Positions 53,100 to 60,258 of a DNA stretch of 62,524 nucleotides are shown here, one piece after another (the stretch's first letter is position 1; the number at the start of each line of letters is the position of its first letter). The stretch comes from Clostridiales bacterium (GTDB taxonomy: Bacteria > Bacillota > Clostridia > Peptostreptococcales > Anaerovoracaceae): the NCBI GenBank assembly GCA_012513435.1, contig JAAZCE010000041.1, positions 1 to 62,524 on the forward strand. The letters run 5' to 3'. A model generated the notes under the pieces. That model was not told the origin of the DNA and made no database searches. It saw only the letters and a program-made list of their open reading frames with translations. A program made the position numbers and the translations under genes.

Positions 53100-54154
53100 T
53101 ACAGCTTGCGTTCCAGCATTTCAGGATTGGTAGCGTAGGTCATTGCCGTGCTGCGCGTTATCCTGCCGGACTCGTAGAGCTTAAGCAGGCTGTTGTCCAT
53201 AGAAATTAAATCATCTTTTGACGATGAATATATGAGACCTTCTATTTGAGGAATCTTGTTGTCTCGTATCATATTGCGTATTGCCGGCGTTACGGTCATT
53301 ATTTCGAATGCCGGTGCTACGGAACCGTCCACGGTAGGAACAAGCTGCTGAGAAACCACAGCATTGAGGACCATTGACAGTTGTACGCCTACCTGCCTCT
53401 GCTGATTTGCAGGGAACACATCTATGATTCTGTCGATAGTATTGGCAGCACCTATGGTGTGCAGAGTGGAAAAGAGCAGGTGCCCTGTTTCGGCGGCAGT
53501 CATGGCTATGCTTATTGTTTCATAATCCCGCATTTCTCCAAGAAGGATAACGTCGGGACTTTGGCGAAGCGCCGCCCGGAGAGCTGTCACGTAGTTTTCT
53601 GTATCCACGCTTATTTCCCTCTGGCTGATGATGCTCTTATCATGCCTATGAAGGAACTCGATAGGATCCTCCAGAGTTATTATGTGTTTGTCGCTGGTTT
53701 TGTTTATCTGGTCTATAATGCAGGCAAGGGTAGTGGATTTGCCGCTTCCAGCAGGGCCTGTCACCAGAGCCATGCCGCTTCCGGAGCTTCCTAGCTGAAT
53801 AATATTATCGGGGATCTCAAGCTCGTGAGGGTTCGGCATGTCGAATCTTATGACCCTTATTACGGCAGAAAGAGAGCCTCTCTGTTTGTACGCGCTCACA
53901 CGGAATCTGGATAAGCGCTGTATAGCAAAGGCAAAATCGTCGTCTCCATATTGATGGAGTTTTTTTATGTCGCGATTTTCTGCCAACCTGTAAATATCCT
54001 GAAGCAGACGGTCGGTGTCATCAGGCGTAAGCCTTATATCATCTTCTCTTGAAATAACGTTGTTCCTTCTGGTTGATACCGGAAGGCCTGCCACGATAAA
54101 AACATCGGAGGCCTTTTGCTCAACTGCCTGTCTGAGTATTTTTTCTATGCTCAC
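53099..54154 (-). CDS. PilT-like ATPase of the third type IV filament locus
   Basis: 351 residues from a GTG with AAAGGAG. Walker A GPAGSGKSTT (about 131-140), Walker B RQSPDVILLGEMRD, His box HLLFSTLHT, and AIRNMIRD, close to the PilT hallmark AIRNLIRE. It lacks the PilB zinc finger and long N-terminal domain. It is the only motor in this locus. It either retracts fibres built by another motor (PilB at 19817) or does both jobs, as CpaF does in Tad systems. Last gene of a long minus-strand operon. Confidence 0.9.
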   Translation of the reverse strand: MSIEKILRQAVEQKASDVFIVAGLPVSTRRNNVISREDDIRLTPDDTDRLLQDIYRLAENRDIKKLHQYGDDDFAFAIQRLSRFRVSAYKQRGSLSAVIRVIRFDMPNPHELEIPDNIIQLGSSGSGMALVTGPAGSGKSTTLACIIDQINKTSDKHIITLEDPIEFLHRHDKSIISQREISVDTENYVTALRAALRQSPDVILLGEMRDYETISIAMTAAETGHLLFSTLHTIGAANTIDRIIDVFPANQQRQVGVQLSMVLNAVVSQQLVPTVDGSVAPAFEIMTVTPAIRNMIRDNKIPQIEGLIYSSSKDDLISMDNSLLKLYESGRITRSTAMTYATNPEMLERKL

Positions 54155-54180
54155 ACTAAATCTCCTTTTGTAAAGAACAT

Positions 54181-54678
54181 CTACTTTATTAAATCCATAC
54201 TTTGATTATAATTCCTGTCGCCTGTAGAAACAACCTGATATTTTGTTATCTTGTACAGACTGCCTTCGGAGGAGCCTTGGCGATTCAGCTTAACCCCCAC
54301 CTCTAGGTTCTGGGTTTTGCTTATAGGAATGCTCCAAGAAGCCGTAATAATACTGCCCTCAGCTTCGACAGCAACGGGGGTGCCGGGGTGCTCCTTCTCA
54401 AGATTGCTACCTACGATGTAGCAAAAGCTCTCCGGATTTTCCGCACCTGAGGTGCTTTCCGCCATGGTGCGGCTGATAGTTGCCAAAACCTCCTGAGATT
54501 CATTGGAAGCCTTGTAAAACTCGGCCCTGTGATTTGCCGATTTCTCGCTGAACTCGTAGTTGCTCTTAGCGCTCGAAAGGGATAAAACGGCAAAGGTGAC
54601 AAGGCATAGAATCAGGAAGACTACAAGAAGAGAAGCTATTCCGATGCTTGCGGAAGGTGATTGCGTTTTCCTTTTCAT
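54181..54678 (-). CDS. Pilin-like membrane protein (third filament locus)
   Basis: 165 residues. Short basic leader, one membrane helix (ASIGIASLLVVFLILCLVTF, about 10-32), then a coiled-coil-like stretch and a beta domain. No Glu5 and no Gly-Phe cleavage site, which resembles the PilX/GspK class. The start overlaps the preceding stop (ATGA), and AAGGAGG is upstream. Assignment by topology and position. Confidence 0.6.
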   Translation of the reverse strand: MKRKTQSPSASIGIASLLVVFLILCLVTFAVLSLSSAKSNYEFSEKSANHRAEFYKASNESQEVLATISRTMAESTSGAENPESFCYIVGSNLEKEHPGTPVAVEAEGSIITASWSIPISKTQNLEVGVKLNRQGSSEGSLYKITKYQVVSTGDRNYNQSMDLIK

Positions 54679-55097
54679 CTCTTCGCCTCCTTTTGTAGAT
54701 TGTGCTTTATCTCAAGGCTGTATATGGTCTTGTCCTTGTGAGATGCGGCTATGGAGCCTTGCAAAAGACTGCCGTCGGCAGTCATGTCCACGGTGATTAC
54801 ATAGTAAGCAGATTTTTCGCTGCATGGGTTGTAATCCTTGTCAAAATAAAGGCCATCGGGATAGAGAACGTTCATGGTGTCTTGGATTTGTTCCCGGCTG
54901 TCTTCAGAAGTTATTATCTCTGCAATAGAGCAGCATTCGTTTACGGCGAAATCCAATTCCTGAGCATGGGTGTTCAATGTGTGGGACTTAACGAACAGCT
55001 GAACACAAATAGCACTGGCAATGGAGAAGAACAGAATTGAGATTATAAGCTCCAGCAGGAAGAGACTGGAGGACCTGGCACGGTTTCTTCGTATCAT
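54675..55097 (-). CDS. Prepilin-like protein with Ser cleavage site (third filament locus)
   Basis: 140 residues. RRNRARSSSLFLLELIISILFFSIASA: a basic leader, then a helix in which Glu16 would be position 5 if cleavage is after Ser11. Ser or Ala instead of Gly at -1 is seen in some prepilins. The helix runs to about residue 33, with a small domain after it. GGAGG is upstream. Confidence 0.65.
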   Translation of the reverse strand: MIRRNRARSSSLFLLELIISILFFSIASAICVQLFVKSHTLNTHAQELDFAVNECCSIAEIITSEDSREQIQDTMNVLYPDGLYFDKDYNPCSEKSAYYVITVDMTADGSLLQGSIAASHKDKTIYSLEIKHNLQKEAKR

Positions 55098-55109
55098 AGA
55101 TACCTCCTG

Positions 55110-55595
55110 CTAATTATCACTGTGCATTCCCACAGTTGCGGAAGCACGCTTACCTTCATCATCGGTACAGGTAAATTCCAAAAGGTTACTGTTCACCTGT
55201 TTCATGGTAAATTGTTCTACGTCAAGGATTACGGTGCCGTCAGAAGCATCTCCTACGAAACCCGAAGCTACAAACAGCTCCTTAAGCTCCTTGCCGGCAA
55301 CATATATGTAGGTTGTACATTCCCTGCCATCAATGTACTCTGTCATTATCAAGGCATCACAGCCGTCGAATTCACCTGTAGTGATGCGACCGTCAGCGTC
55401 GTTTTGATGTATCTTCTCCGTAACATATGATAAGGCAGTACGAGCAGTGTTGTTACGGGAAGAATCCTCGACGGTAGATTCATATATTTTTGTGGCAAAC
55501 AAAGCTACCGTAAGTGCGGATAGGGCAAAGACAAAGAGCAGCGCCACGGGAAACAGGAAGTCAATCATATGATTTTGTTTCATTTTAAAACCCAT
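55110..55595 (-). CDS. DUF4860-like pilin-related membrane protein (third filament locus)
   Basis: 161 residues with GAGGAGTG before the ATG. After a short N-terminus, one membrane helix (IDFLFPVALLFVFALSALTVAL), then a conserved-looking RTALSYVTEKIHQND region and a beta domain. The pattern resembles the DUF4860 proteins found next to GspF/PilT-type genes in Clostridia; I am moderately sure of the family. Two Cys (about residues 79, 92) in the exported part. Confidence 0.6.
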   Translation of the reverse strand: MGFKMKQNHMIDFLFPVALLFVFALSALTVALFATKIYESTVEDSSRNNTARTALSYVTEKIHQNDADGRITTGEFDGCDALIMTEYIDGRECTTYIYVAGKELKELFVASGFVGDASDGTVILDVEQFTMKQVNSNLLEFTCTDDEGKRASATVGMHSDN

Positions 55596-55599
55596 AAAA

Positions 55600-55932
55600 T
55601 CACTCCTCTAGTTCAATTACAGTAATATCAGGCAATATATTTGCGCCAAGGGTACGGTACCCCACGTAGAACTTCGCTTCGTCGTAAGTGAGACCATAAT
55701 TATCCTCCATGTATTTGACGCTCTCAGGATAGGAACCTTCCACAGCGTAGCAGTAGGTCACAGTGTCTCTCAGGGAGGTTTCTAGGCCTTCCATCTGTCG
55801 CTCAGTCGTATCCTTGGAAAGTGAATCCATGCCGTAGAAAAAGAGTAGAAGAATTATCAGAAAAACGCAAAGGGAAAGGGTGAACTTCATGTATGTATGA
55901 TTTTTTTCCTTGTACTGAAAACGATTAGCCAT
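55600..55932 (-). CDS. Small pilin-like membrane protein (third filament locus)
   Basis: 110 residues, AGGAG before the ATG. An unusually long polar N-terminus (KEKNHTYMKF), one membrane helix (about 16-34), then an amphipathic helix and a compact domain with TYCYAVEGSYPESVKYMEDNYGL. That Y-AVEG-YP segment resembles the part after the helix in pseudopilins such as GspG/ComGC (the ..Y...G.YP.. signature). No classical cleavage site. Confidence 0.6.
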   Translation of the reverse strand: MANRFQYKEKNHTYMKFTLSLCVFLIILLLFFYGMDSLSKDTTERQMEGLETSLRDTVTYCYAVEGSYPESVKYMEDNYGLTYDEAKFYVGYRTLGANILPDITVIELEE

Positions 55933-55946
55933 AATATACTCCTAAA

Positions 55947-57002
55947 CTAGAGGCTTGACATAATTCCCATAAGAGGGAGCATAACCGAAAGCAGGATTAT
56001 GCCGACGATGACCGACAACGCGATTACCAGAGTAGGCTCCAGCACCGACAGGAAGTTGTTGGTGCGGTCGTCTATTTCGCCTTGATAGAGGTCAGCTATT
56101 TTTTCCATAGTAGAATCCATGGCTCCCGTTTTTTGACCTATGGAAGCCATGCGCGAATACATGCCCGTGAAAATACCGGAGGAGCTGAGAGCCTTTGAAA
56201 GGTCCTCGCCACCTGCCACCTGCTTACGGCACGATTCTATTTTCTTATCAAAGTGGGGGTCCTCATTTAGAGCTGAAATAAGCTCTAAGCCTCTTTCGGA
56301 GCTGAGGCCACTGCTCAAGGTGAGAGCCATACCGCCTGCGAAGCGACATGCGGCGGTGTTTTCAAAAATATGCCTTGCCACCCTGATTTTATACCCTGCA
56401 TTGCGGGCGATTTTTTTGCCCTTTGGGGTTTTAAAGGCCAGAATGCAACAGGCGATGAGGAGAACCAGAAGGATTATAAGTCCGATGGCATAATTATTGA
56501 TAACATGGCCCAGATTCATAAGGGCTTTGGAAAGTCCTGCCATTTCGGTTCCAAGCTGAAGGAATACCTGGTTGAATATAGGCATTACCTTTACAAGAAG
56601 AACTATAATAACAACTACCATCATTCCGGCCATTACCAGCGGGTAGGCGATGGTGTTCTTTATGCTTTTGTTCAGGAAGTCCTCTCTCTCATAGTGAACG
56701 CTCAGGGCATTCATTACATTGTCCAGCTTACCGGTTTCCTCGCCGATGGATACCATGTTCAGCATATATGCCTGGAAGGCTCCAGTGGATATTAGAGCTT
56801 CGCTCAGGCTGTTGGTTTCCTTCATATTGTCAAGGATGCCCTGAAGTATTTCCACCTCATCCTTTTTCTCGCTTTCCTCAAGCATAATGGTGATTCCTTC
56901 AAGGGACGATATCCCCGATTCCAGAATAAGGGCCATCTGACCGCAGAAAGCTGCTGTTTCGGCATTTGAAAATGGTTTACCGGTCCTATGCTCTTTGCTC
57001 AT
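55947..57002 (-). CDS. PilC/GspF-like platform protein (third filament locus)
   Basis: 351 residues with GGAGG before the ATG. Two GspF domains (FCGQMALILESGISSLEGI and FAGGMALTLSSGLSSERGL), three membrane helices (about 115-140, 170-190, 325-345). It is shorter than the pilC at 22551 because it lacks most of the N-terminal cytoplasmic tail. Two GspF copies in one window, each beside a PilT, show that this is a separate machine. Confidence 0.9.
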   Translation of the reverse strand: MSKEHRTGKPFSNAETAAFCGQMALILESGISSLEGITIMLEESEKKDEVEILQGILDNMKETNSLSEALISTGAFQAYMLNMVSIGEETGKLDNVMNALSVHYEREDFLNKSIKNTIAYPLVMAGMMVVVIIVLLVKVMPIFNQVFLQLGTEMAGLSKALMNLGHVINNYAIGLIILLVLLIACCILAFKTPKGKKIARNAGYKIRVARHIFENTAACRFAGGMALTLSSGLSSERGLELISALNEDPHFDKKIESCRKQVAGGEDLSKALSSSGIFTGMYSRMASIGQKTGAMDSTMEKIADLYQGEIDDRTNNFLSVLEPTLVIALSVIVGIILLSVMLPLMGIMSSL

Positions 57003-57032
57003 TTTATATCCTCCATAATTCTATTAAATCGG

Positions 57033-57944
57033 TTAATAGTTATACTTCACCGTATAGTTGCTGCCATCTCCCACGTATTTCTTTACGGAAGAGTCGCTGT
57101 TTCCCGCTGCCAGAGTAGGGTCCATGAGAGACCAGTTTTTACCGTCAAATTCTATTATATCGTCTACCCAGCCCGTTTCCTCTGTGTAGACACTTATCCA
57201 GGCGTGATAGGCAGGACCTGAATATCCTACTACCAGTTTGGTTGGTATGCCCTGGGAACGTAGAAGAGCCGCTGTCAAGGACGCATAATCGAAGCATATA
57301 CCCTTGCCTGAATCGAGAGTATCATCGATATTCGGTATATAATCCGTAGGCACATTGGTCGCTTTTTTTTCATCGTAATCTATTTCAGTGATAACGTAAT
57401 TGTAGACCTGCTCCACGTAATCAAGGTCGTTTGAGGACTTGTCCGACAGCTGAATTCCCAGATCGATAGCCTTGGTGTCACTTGTATACCATACATACTG
57501 ATTAGGATAGAGAAAAGGCTCGAATTCATCATCCAAAGCCACGATTATATCCTGTGAAAATGCTAGTGTATACATGTCACCACTAAGCTGTTCGAGGATA
57601 TCCACCTTGTAGCTGCCATCGCCTGAAGCCAAAGGGAATGTGGCATAGTCGCCGCTGTGTGAGGTGTATGTATAGGTATTTGAATCGGGACCCGTTATCT
57701 GCAGCTTTATTTTATTTGCGGAGCCGCTGTATTTGACCATTAAGTAGCCATCCTTTGTATTGGAGGCATCTATGGATACGCTGCCTCCATCGTAGACGGA
57801 CACTCCTGAGGCTTCAGGAAAGACAAAATCAGTTCTGGTTTCTCTGTTTCCGCCTCCGCCCTTGTTGCCGTCACATCCGGATAAAAACAAGGCTGCTAAC
57901 ATGATGAGCAGAAAAACAAATATAATATTTGCATTTCTTTTCAT
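57033..57944 (-). CDS. Transglutaminase-like lipoprotein
   Basis: 303 residues; AAGGAGG upstream. Signal peptide with lipobox LSGC (Cys about 24), a Gly-rich linker, a beta domain, then a transglutaminase core with the full Cys-His-Asp triad: GKGICFDYASL, AYHAWISVY, WSLMDPTLAAG. Such surface enzymes either cross-link proteins or act as cysteine proteases. Lying in the same operon as four pilin-like proteins, it may cross-link or process the filament; this is inference from context. Confidence 0.88.
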   Translation of the reverse strand: MKRNANIIFVFLLIMLAALFLSGCDGNKGGGGNRETRTDFVFPEASGVSVYDGGSVSIDASNTKDGYLMVKYSGSANKIKLQITGPDSNTYTYTSHSGDYATFPLASGDGSYKVDILEQLSGDMYTLAFSQDIIVALDDEFEPFLYPNQYVWYTSDTKAIDLGIQLSDKSSNDLDYVEQVYNYVITEIDYDEKKATNVPTDYIPNIDDTLDSGKGICFDYASLTAALLRSQGIPTKLVVGYSGPAYHAWISVYTEETGWVDDIIEFDGKNWSLMDPTLAAGNSDSSVKKYVGDGSNYTVKYNY

Positions 57945-57988
57945 ATGCAGCAGCCTCCTTTCAAAAAATCAGGTTGATCGATCCAGTC

Positions 57989-58711
57989 CTATCTGACAGT
58001 CAATATTAAACGCAGAACGTTTTCTGACTTATCAGGAATGTATAGATTAAGCGACGATGACGGATAATCAAAGGCAACGTAACCTTGTGTTTCGCTGTAA
58101 TCTACAGGCAGTATTTCGTCACCGGCTTCGTCGATGCCGTAGATATTGGCATAATCCACACCGGAGCCTTTATCCTCAAGATGGAGGTATATAACTCCGT
58201 CCTTGGTCTGGTCCGAAGCTACGGCAGGTGGCTGCCGGTCTATTGTGCTGACATTAATGGTTTTAGTGGCCACCTGGTGGTTAAAGGAGGTAACTGTTAT
58301 GGTCATAGCTCCACCTACGGTAGGCTCTACCGAATATACATTAGCTTCTGTTTCGTACACGGGAACATTGGCGCCATCAATAACGGCCGTAACGCTTTTT
58401 ATAGGTAGGATAGACTCAACAGACATCTGGTATACAGGAGCAGATATATTGGTAGTTTTATCCTTGGTAGTCATTTTGGGTGCAACGAACAGCAGAGGAA
58501 CGGCAATAAAAAGCACCATAATTATTATCAGTATCAGCCTTTGTAGGGAGAATCGGTCTTTCCTATAGTTGCTGTATGATTCGAGAACATCCAAAGGAAC
58601 CGAGTTAGGCTCTACTTCACAAACGTCAAAGACATTCTGTAGCATTTGTCCGGCCAAATCTGAATTTAGCAATTCTTCATTTTTTTTCTTCTTGAATTTG
58701 TCTAATATCAT
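57989..58711 (-). CDS. Putative membrane anti-sigma factor with exported beta domain
   Basis: 240 residues, directly downstream of the sigma factor gene. A cytoplasmic N-terminus of about 55 residues (NEELLNSDLAGQMLQNVFDV), one membrane helix (LILIIIMVLFIAVPLLFV), and an extracellular region with two beta-sandwich-like parts. It has the topology of ECF anti-sigma factors, though no zinc or RsiW-type motif is present. I did not recognise a family, and the role is inferred from gene order. Confidence 0.6.
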   Translation of the reverse strand: MILDKFKKKKNEELLNSDLAGQMLQNVFDVCEVEPNSVPLDVLESYSNYRKDRFSLQRLILIIIMVLFIAVPLLFVAPKMTTKDKTTNISAPVYQMSVESILPIKSVTAVIDGANVPVYETEANVYSVEPTVGGAMTITVTSFNHQVATKTINVSTIDRQPPAVASDQTKDGVIYLHLEDKGSGVDYANIYGIDEAGDEILPVDYSETQGYVAFDYPSSSLNLYIPDKSENVLRLILTVR

Positions 58712-58722
58712 TGGACACCTCC

Positions 58723-59283
58723 TTACCGCTGCAGCAAATCTTTGAGTCGGGTCTGACCGTTTTTAATGGCCCTCTTTACCGAGCTTCTGCTGATTTCCAT
58801 GAGCTTGGCTATCTCATCGATTTTCATATCGTGGTAGTAACGTAGCAGTATGGCTTGAGCTTCTGTAAAGGGCAGGTTCATGACCTGCCTTATTATATAA
58901 TCGTGTTCATCGATTTTAATGGCGTATGATTCGGGGCTTGACTCCTTCTTGTCACGGTAAGCGGAAGAATTATTGTCGTATTCGTTAAGTTCCTCATAAT
59001 AACGTTTTTGCTTGTCGTGGAGCTTGAAGCAGACTCTGAACATTATCTGATTAAGCCAAGCTACGAACAGCTTGGCATCCTTCAGCGTTCCTATGTTCTT
59101 GAGAACGAGTATGTAAGTCTCCTGCAAAGCATCGTGCGCAAGGAATTCCTCCTTGAGGTAGTTGTAGGCAAAACGGTACTGTTTCTGATATGTAGAAGCA
59201 TAAAGTTCAGCAAATGCATTGCTGTCGCCTTCTTGAACCCTAGTTACAAGAGATTCTATATATTGATAGTCAAATGAAGCCAT
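58723..59283 (-). CDS. ECF-type RNA polymerase sigma factor
   Basis: 186 residues, AGGAGAG before the ATG. Region 2 (FAELYASTYQKQYRFAYNYL ... AHDALQETYILVLKNIGTL) and region 4 (LPFTEAQAILLRYYHDMKIDEIAKLMEISRSSVKRAIKNGQTRLK) are clear, with a spacer of about 50 residues and no regions 1 or 3. It probably directs transcription of its own operon, which contains the filament and transglutaminase genes. Confidence 0.92.
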   Translation of the reverse strand: MASFDYQYIESLVTRVQEGDSNAFAELYASTYQKQYRFAYNYLKEEFLAHDALQETYILVLKNIGTLKDAKLFVAWLNQIMFRVCFKLHDKQKRYYEELNEYDNNSSAYRDKKESSPESYAIKIDEHDYIIRQVMNLPFTEAQAILLRYYHDMKIDEIAKLMEISRSSVKRAIKNGQTRLKDLLQR

Positions 59284-59311
59284 GATGTGTCTCTCCTGAT
59301 TTTTCCTACTG

Positions 59312-60010
59312 CTATTTGCTGCTTAATTTTTCTGTAATTCTCTTATTGGAAAGGGCGATAAGGTCCGTAATGGTATCTACGTTATCCTTGCCGTTGTATG
59401 AAATACCGTATTCAAACTCTATAGGATGATTGTCAGAGTCTCCGTTGTTTGCGCGAACCTTTTGGTGAATGCGAGAGAGGAAGATGGAGAGCCTTTCCTT
59501 AGAGGCATCCTCGAATATGGCCAGAAACTTATTACCGCCGTTTCGTGATACGAAGCACAGGTCAACGGAAGCGAGTTTAAGAATGTTGGAAAAGTTTCTT
59601 ATAAGAGCATTCCCCTGAGAATGGCCGTAAAGCTTGTTGATTTCCTTTATATTGGAGAGATTAAACATGACGCAGCCCAGATTTTCCGGAAGGGGTTTAT
59701 CCAGATATCTTTCGATAAGAACATCACTGCTGTATCTGTTGGCTATTCCTGCAACAGGGTCGGAGTGGACAGCATAATCCAGCTCTCTGTAGTCCTGTTT
59801 GAATGCAGAAAAGATGGTGAAATCCAGAAATATAAACAGGAAGGATAATCCGAGAGCGGCCCACAACAAAATACTGATAAGCCTGATATGTACATCCGTA
59901 GCTATAAGGTGAAATAAGGATTTATTAGTAAATACGATTATAGCGCAGACTATGGTAAGCACGACGAATAAGATAAGTTGAATTGTCTTTAAACGATCAA
60001 ATTTTTTCAC
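59312..60010 (-). CDS. Membrane protein with degenerate GGDEF domain
   Basis: 232 residues from GTG 60010, AGGAGG upstream. Two N-terminal membrane helices (about 10-30 and 42-65), then a GGDEF-like domain: SDPVAGIANRYSSDVLIE, FNLSNIKEINKLYGHSQGN, and the signature loop RNGGNKFLAIF, where GGNKF replaces GG[DE]EF. The metal and catalytic acidic residues are lost, so diguanylate cyclase activity is unlikely. It may bind GTP or c-di-GMP or only sense a signal. First gene of the third filament operon, 29 bases before the sigma factor. Confidence 0.8.
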   Translation of the reverse strand: MKKFDRLKTIQLILFVVLTIVCAIIVFTNKSLFHLIATDVHIRLISILLWAALGLSFLFIFLDFTIFSAFKQDYRELDYAVHSDPVAGIANRYSSDVLIERYLDKPLPENLGCVMFNLSNIKEINKLYGHSQGNALIRNFSNILKLASVDLCFVSRNGGNKFLAIFEDASKERLSIFLSRIHQKVRANNGDSDNHPIEFEYGISYNGKDNVDTITDLIALSNKRITEKLSSK

Positions 60011-60130
60011 GGGGCTATCCTCCTTTTAAGGTCCTGCTTAACTAAAGCCTAAATATAATTAAATATATATTCTAAAATACCACAAAACTTAATAAATTTA
60101 TAGAGGTTTGACTATAAAAATGAAAGAAAA

Positions 60131-60159
60131 TTTTTTTTGGGAATTTTTTTTATTTTTTT
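60131..60159. repeat. Poly-T tracts in the intergenic region before the surface protein
   Basis: Three T runs in close succession: eight (60131-60138), eight (60144-60151) and seven (60153-60159), in the 248-base divergent region between the GGDEF gene and the surface protein. No clear -35/-10 pair could be placed for either gene. The region holds no other feature I can support. Confidence 0.6.
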
Positions 60160-60258
60160 CCAAATATGTGAACCATTTTTAAAATTTGAAGGCTCATTAT
60201 ATATAGAAAGAAAAAACGATACTATTGTATTGCTGTCAAAGGGTATAAAGGTGACATT

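Noticed and set aside
60108-60136. Promoter for the surface protein using TTGACT at 60108
   Set aside because: At 17 bases the -10 position falls in a pure T run, so no usable -10 hexamer exists.
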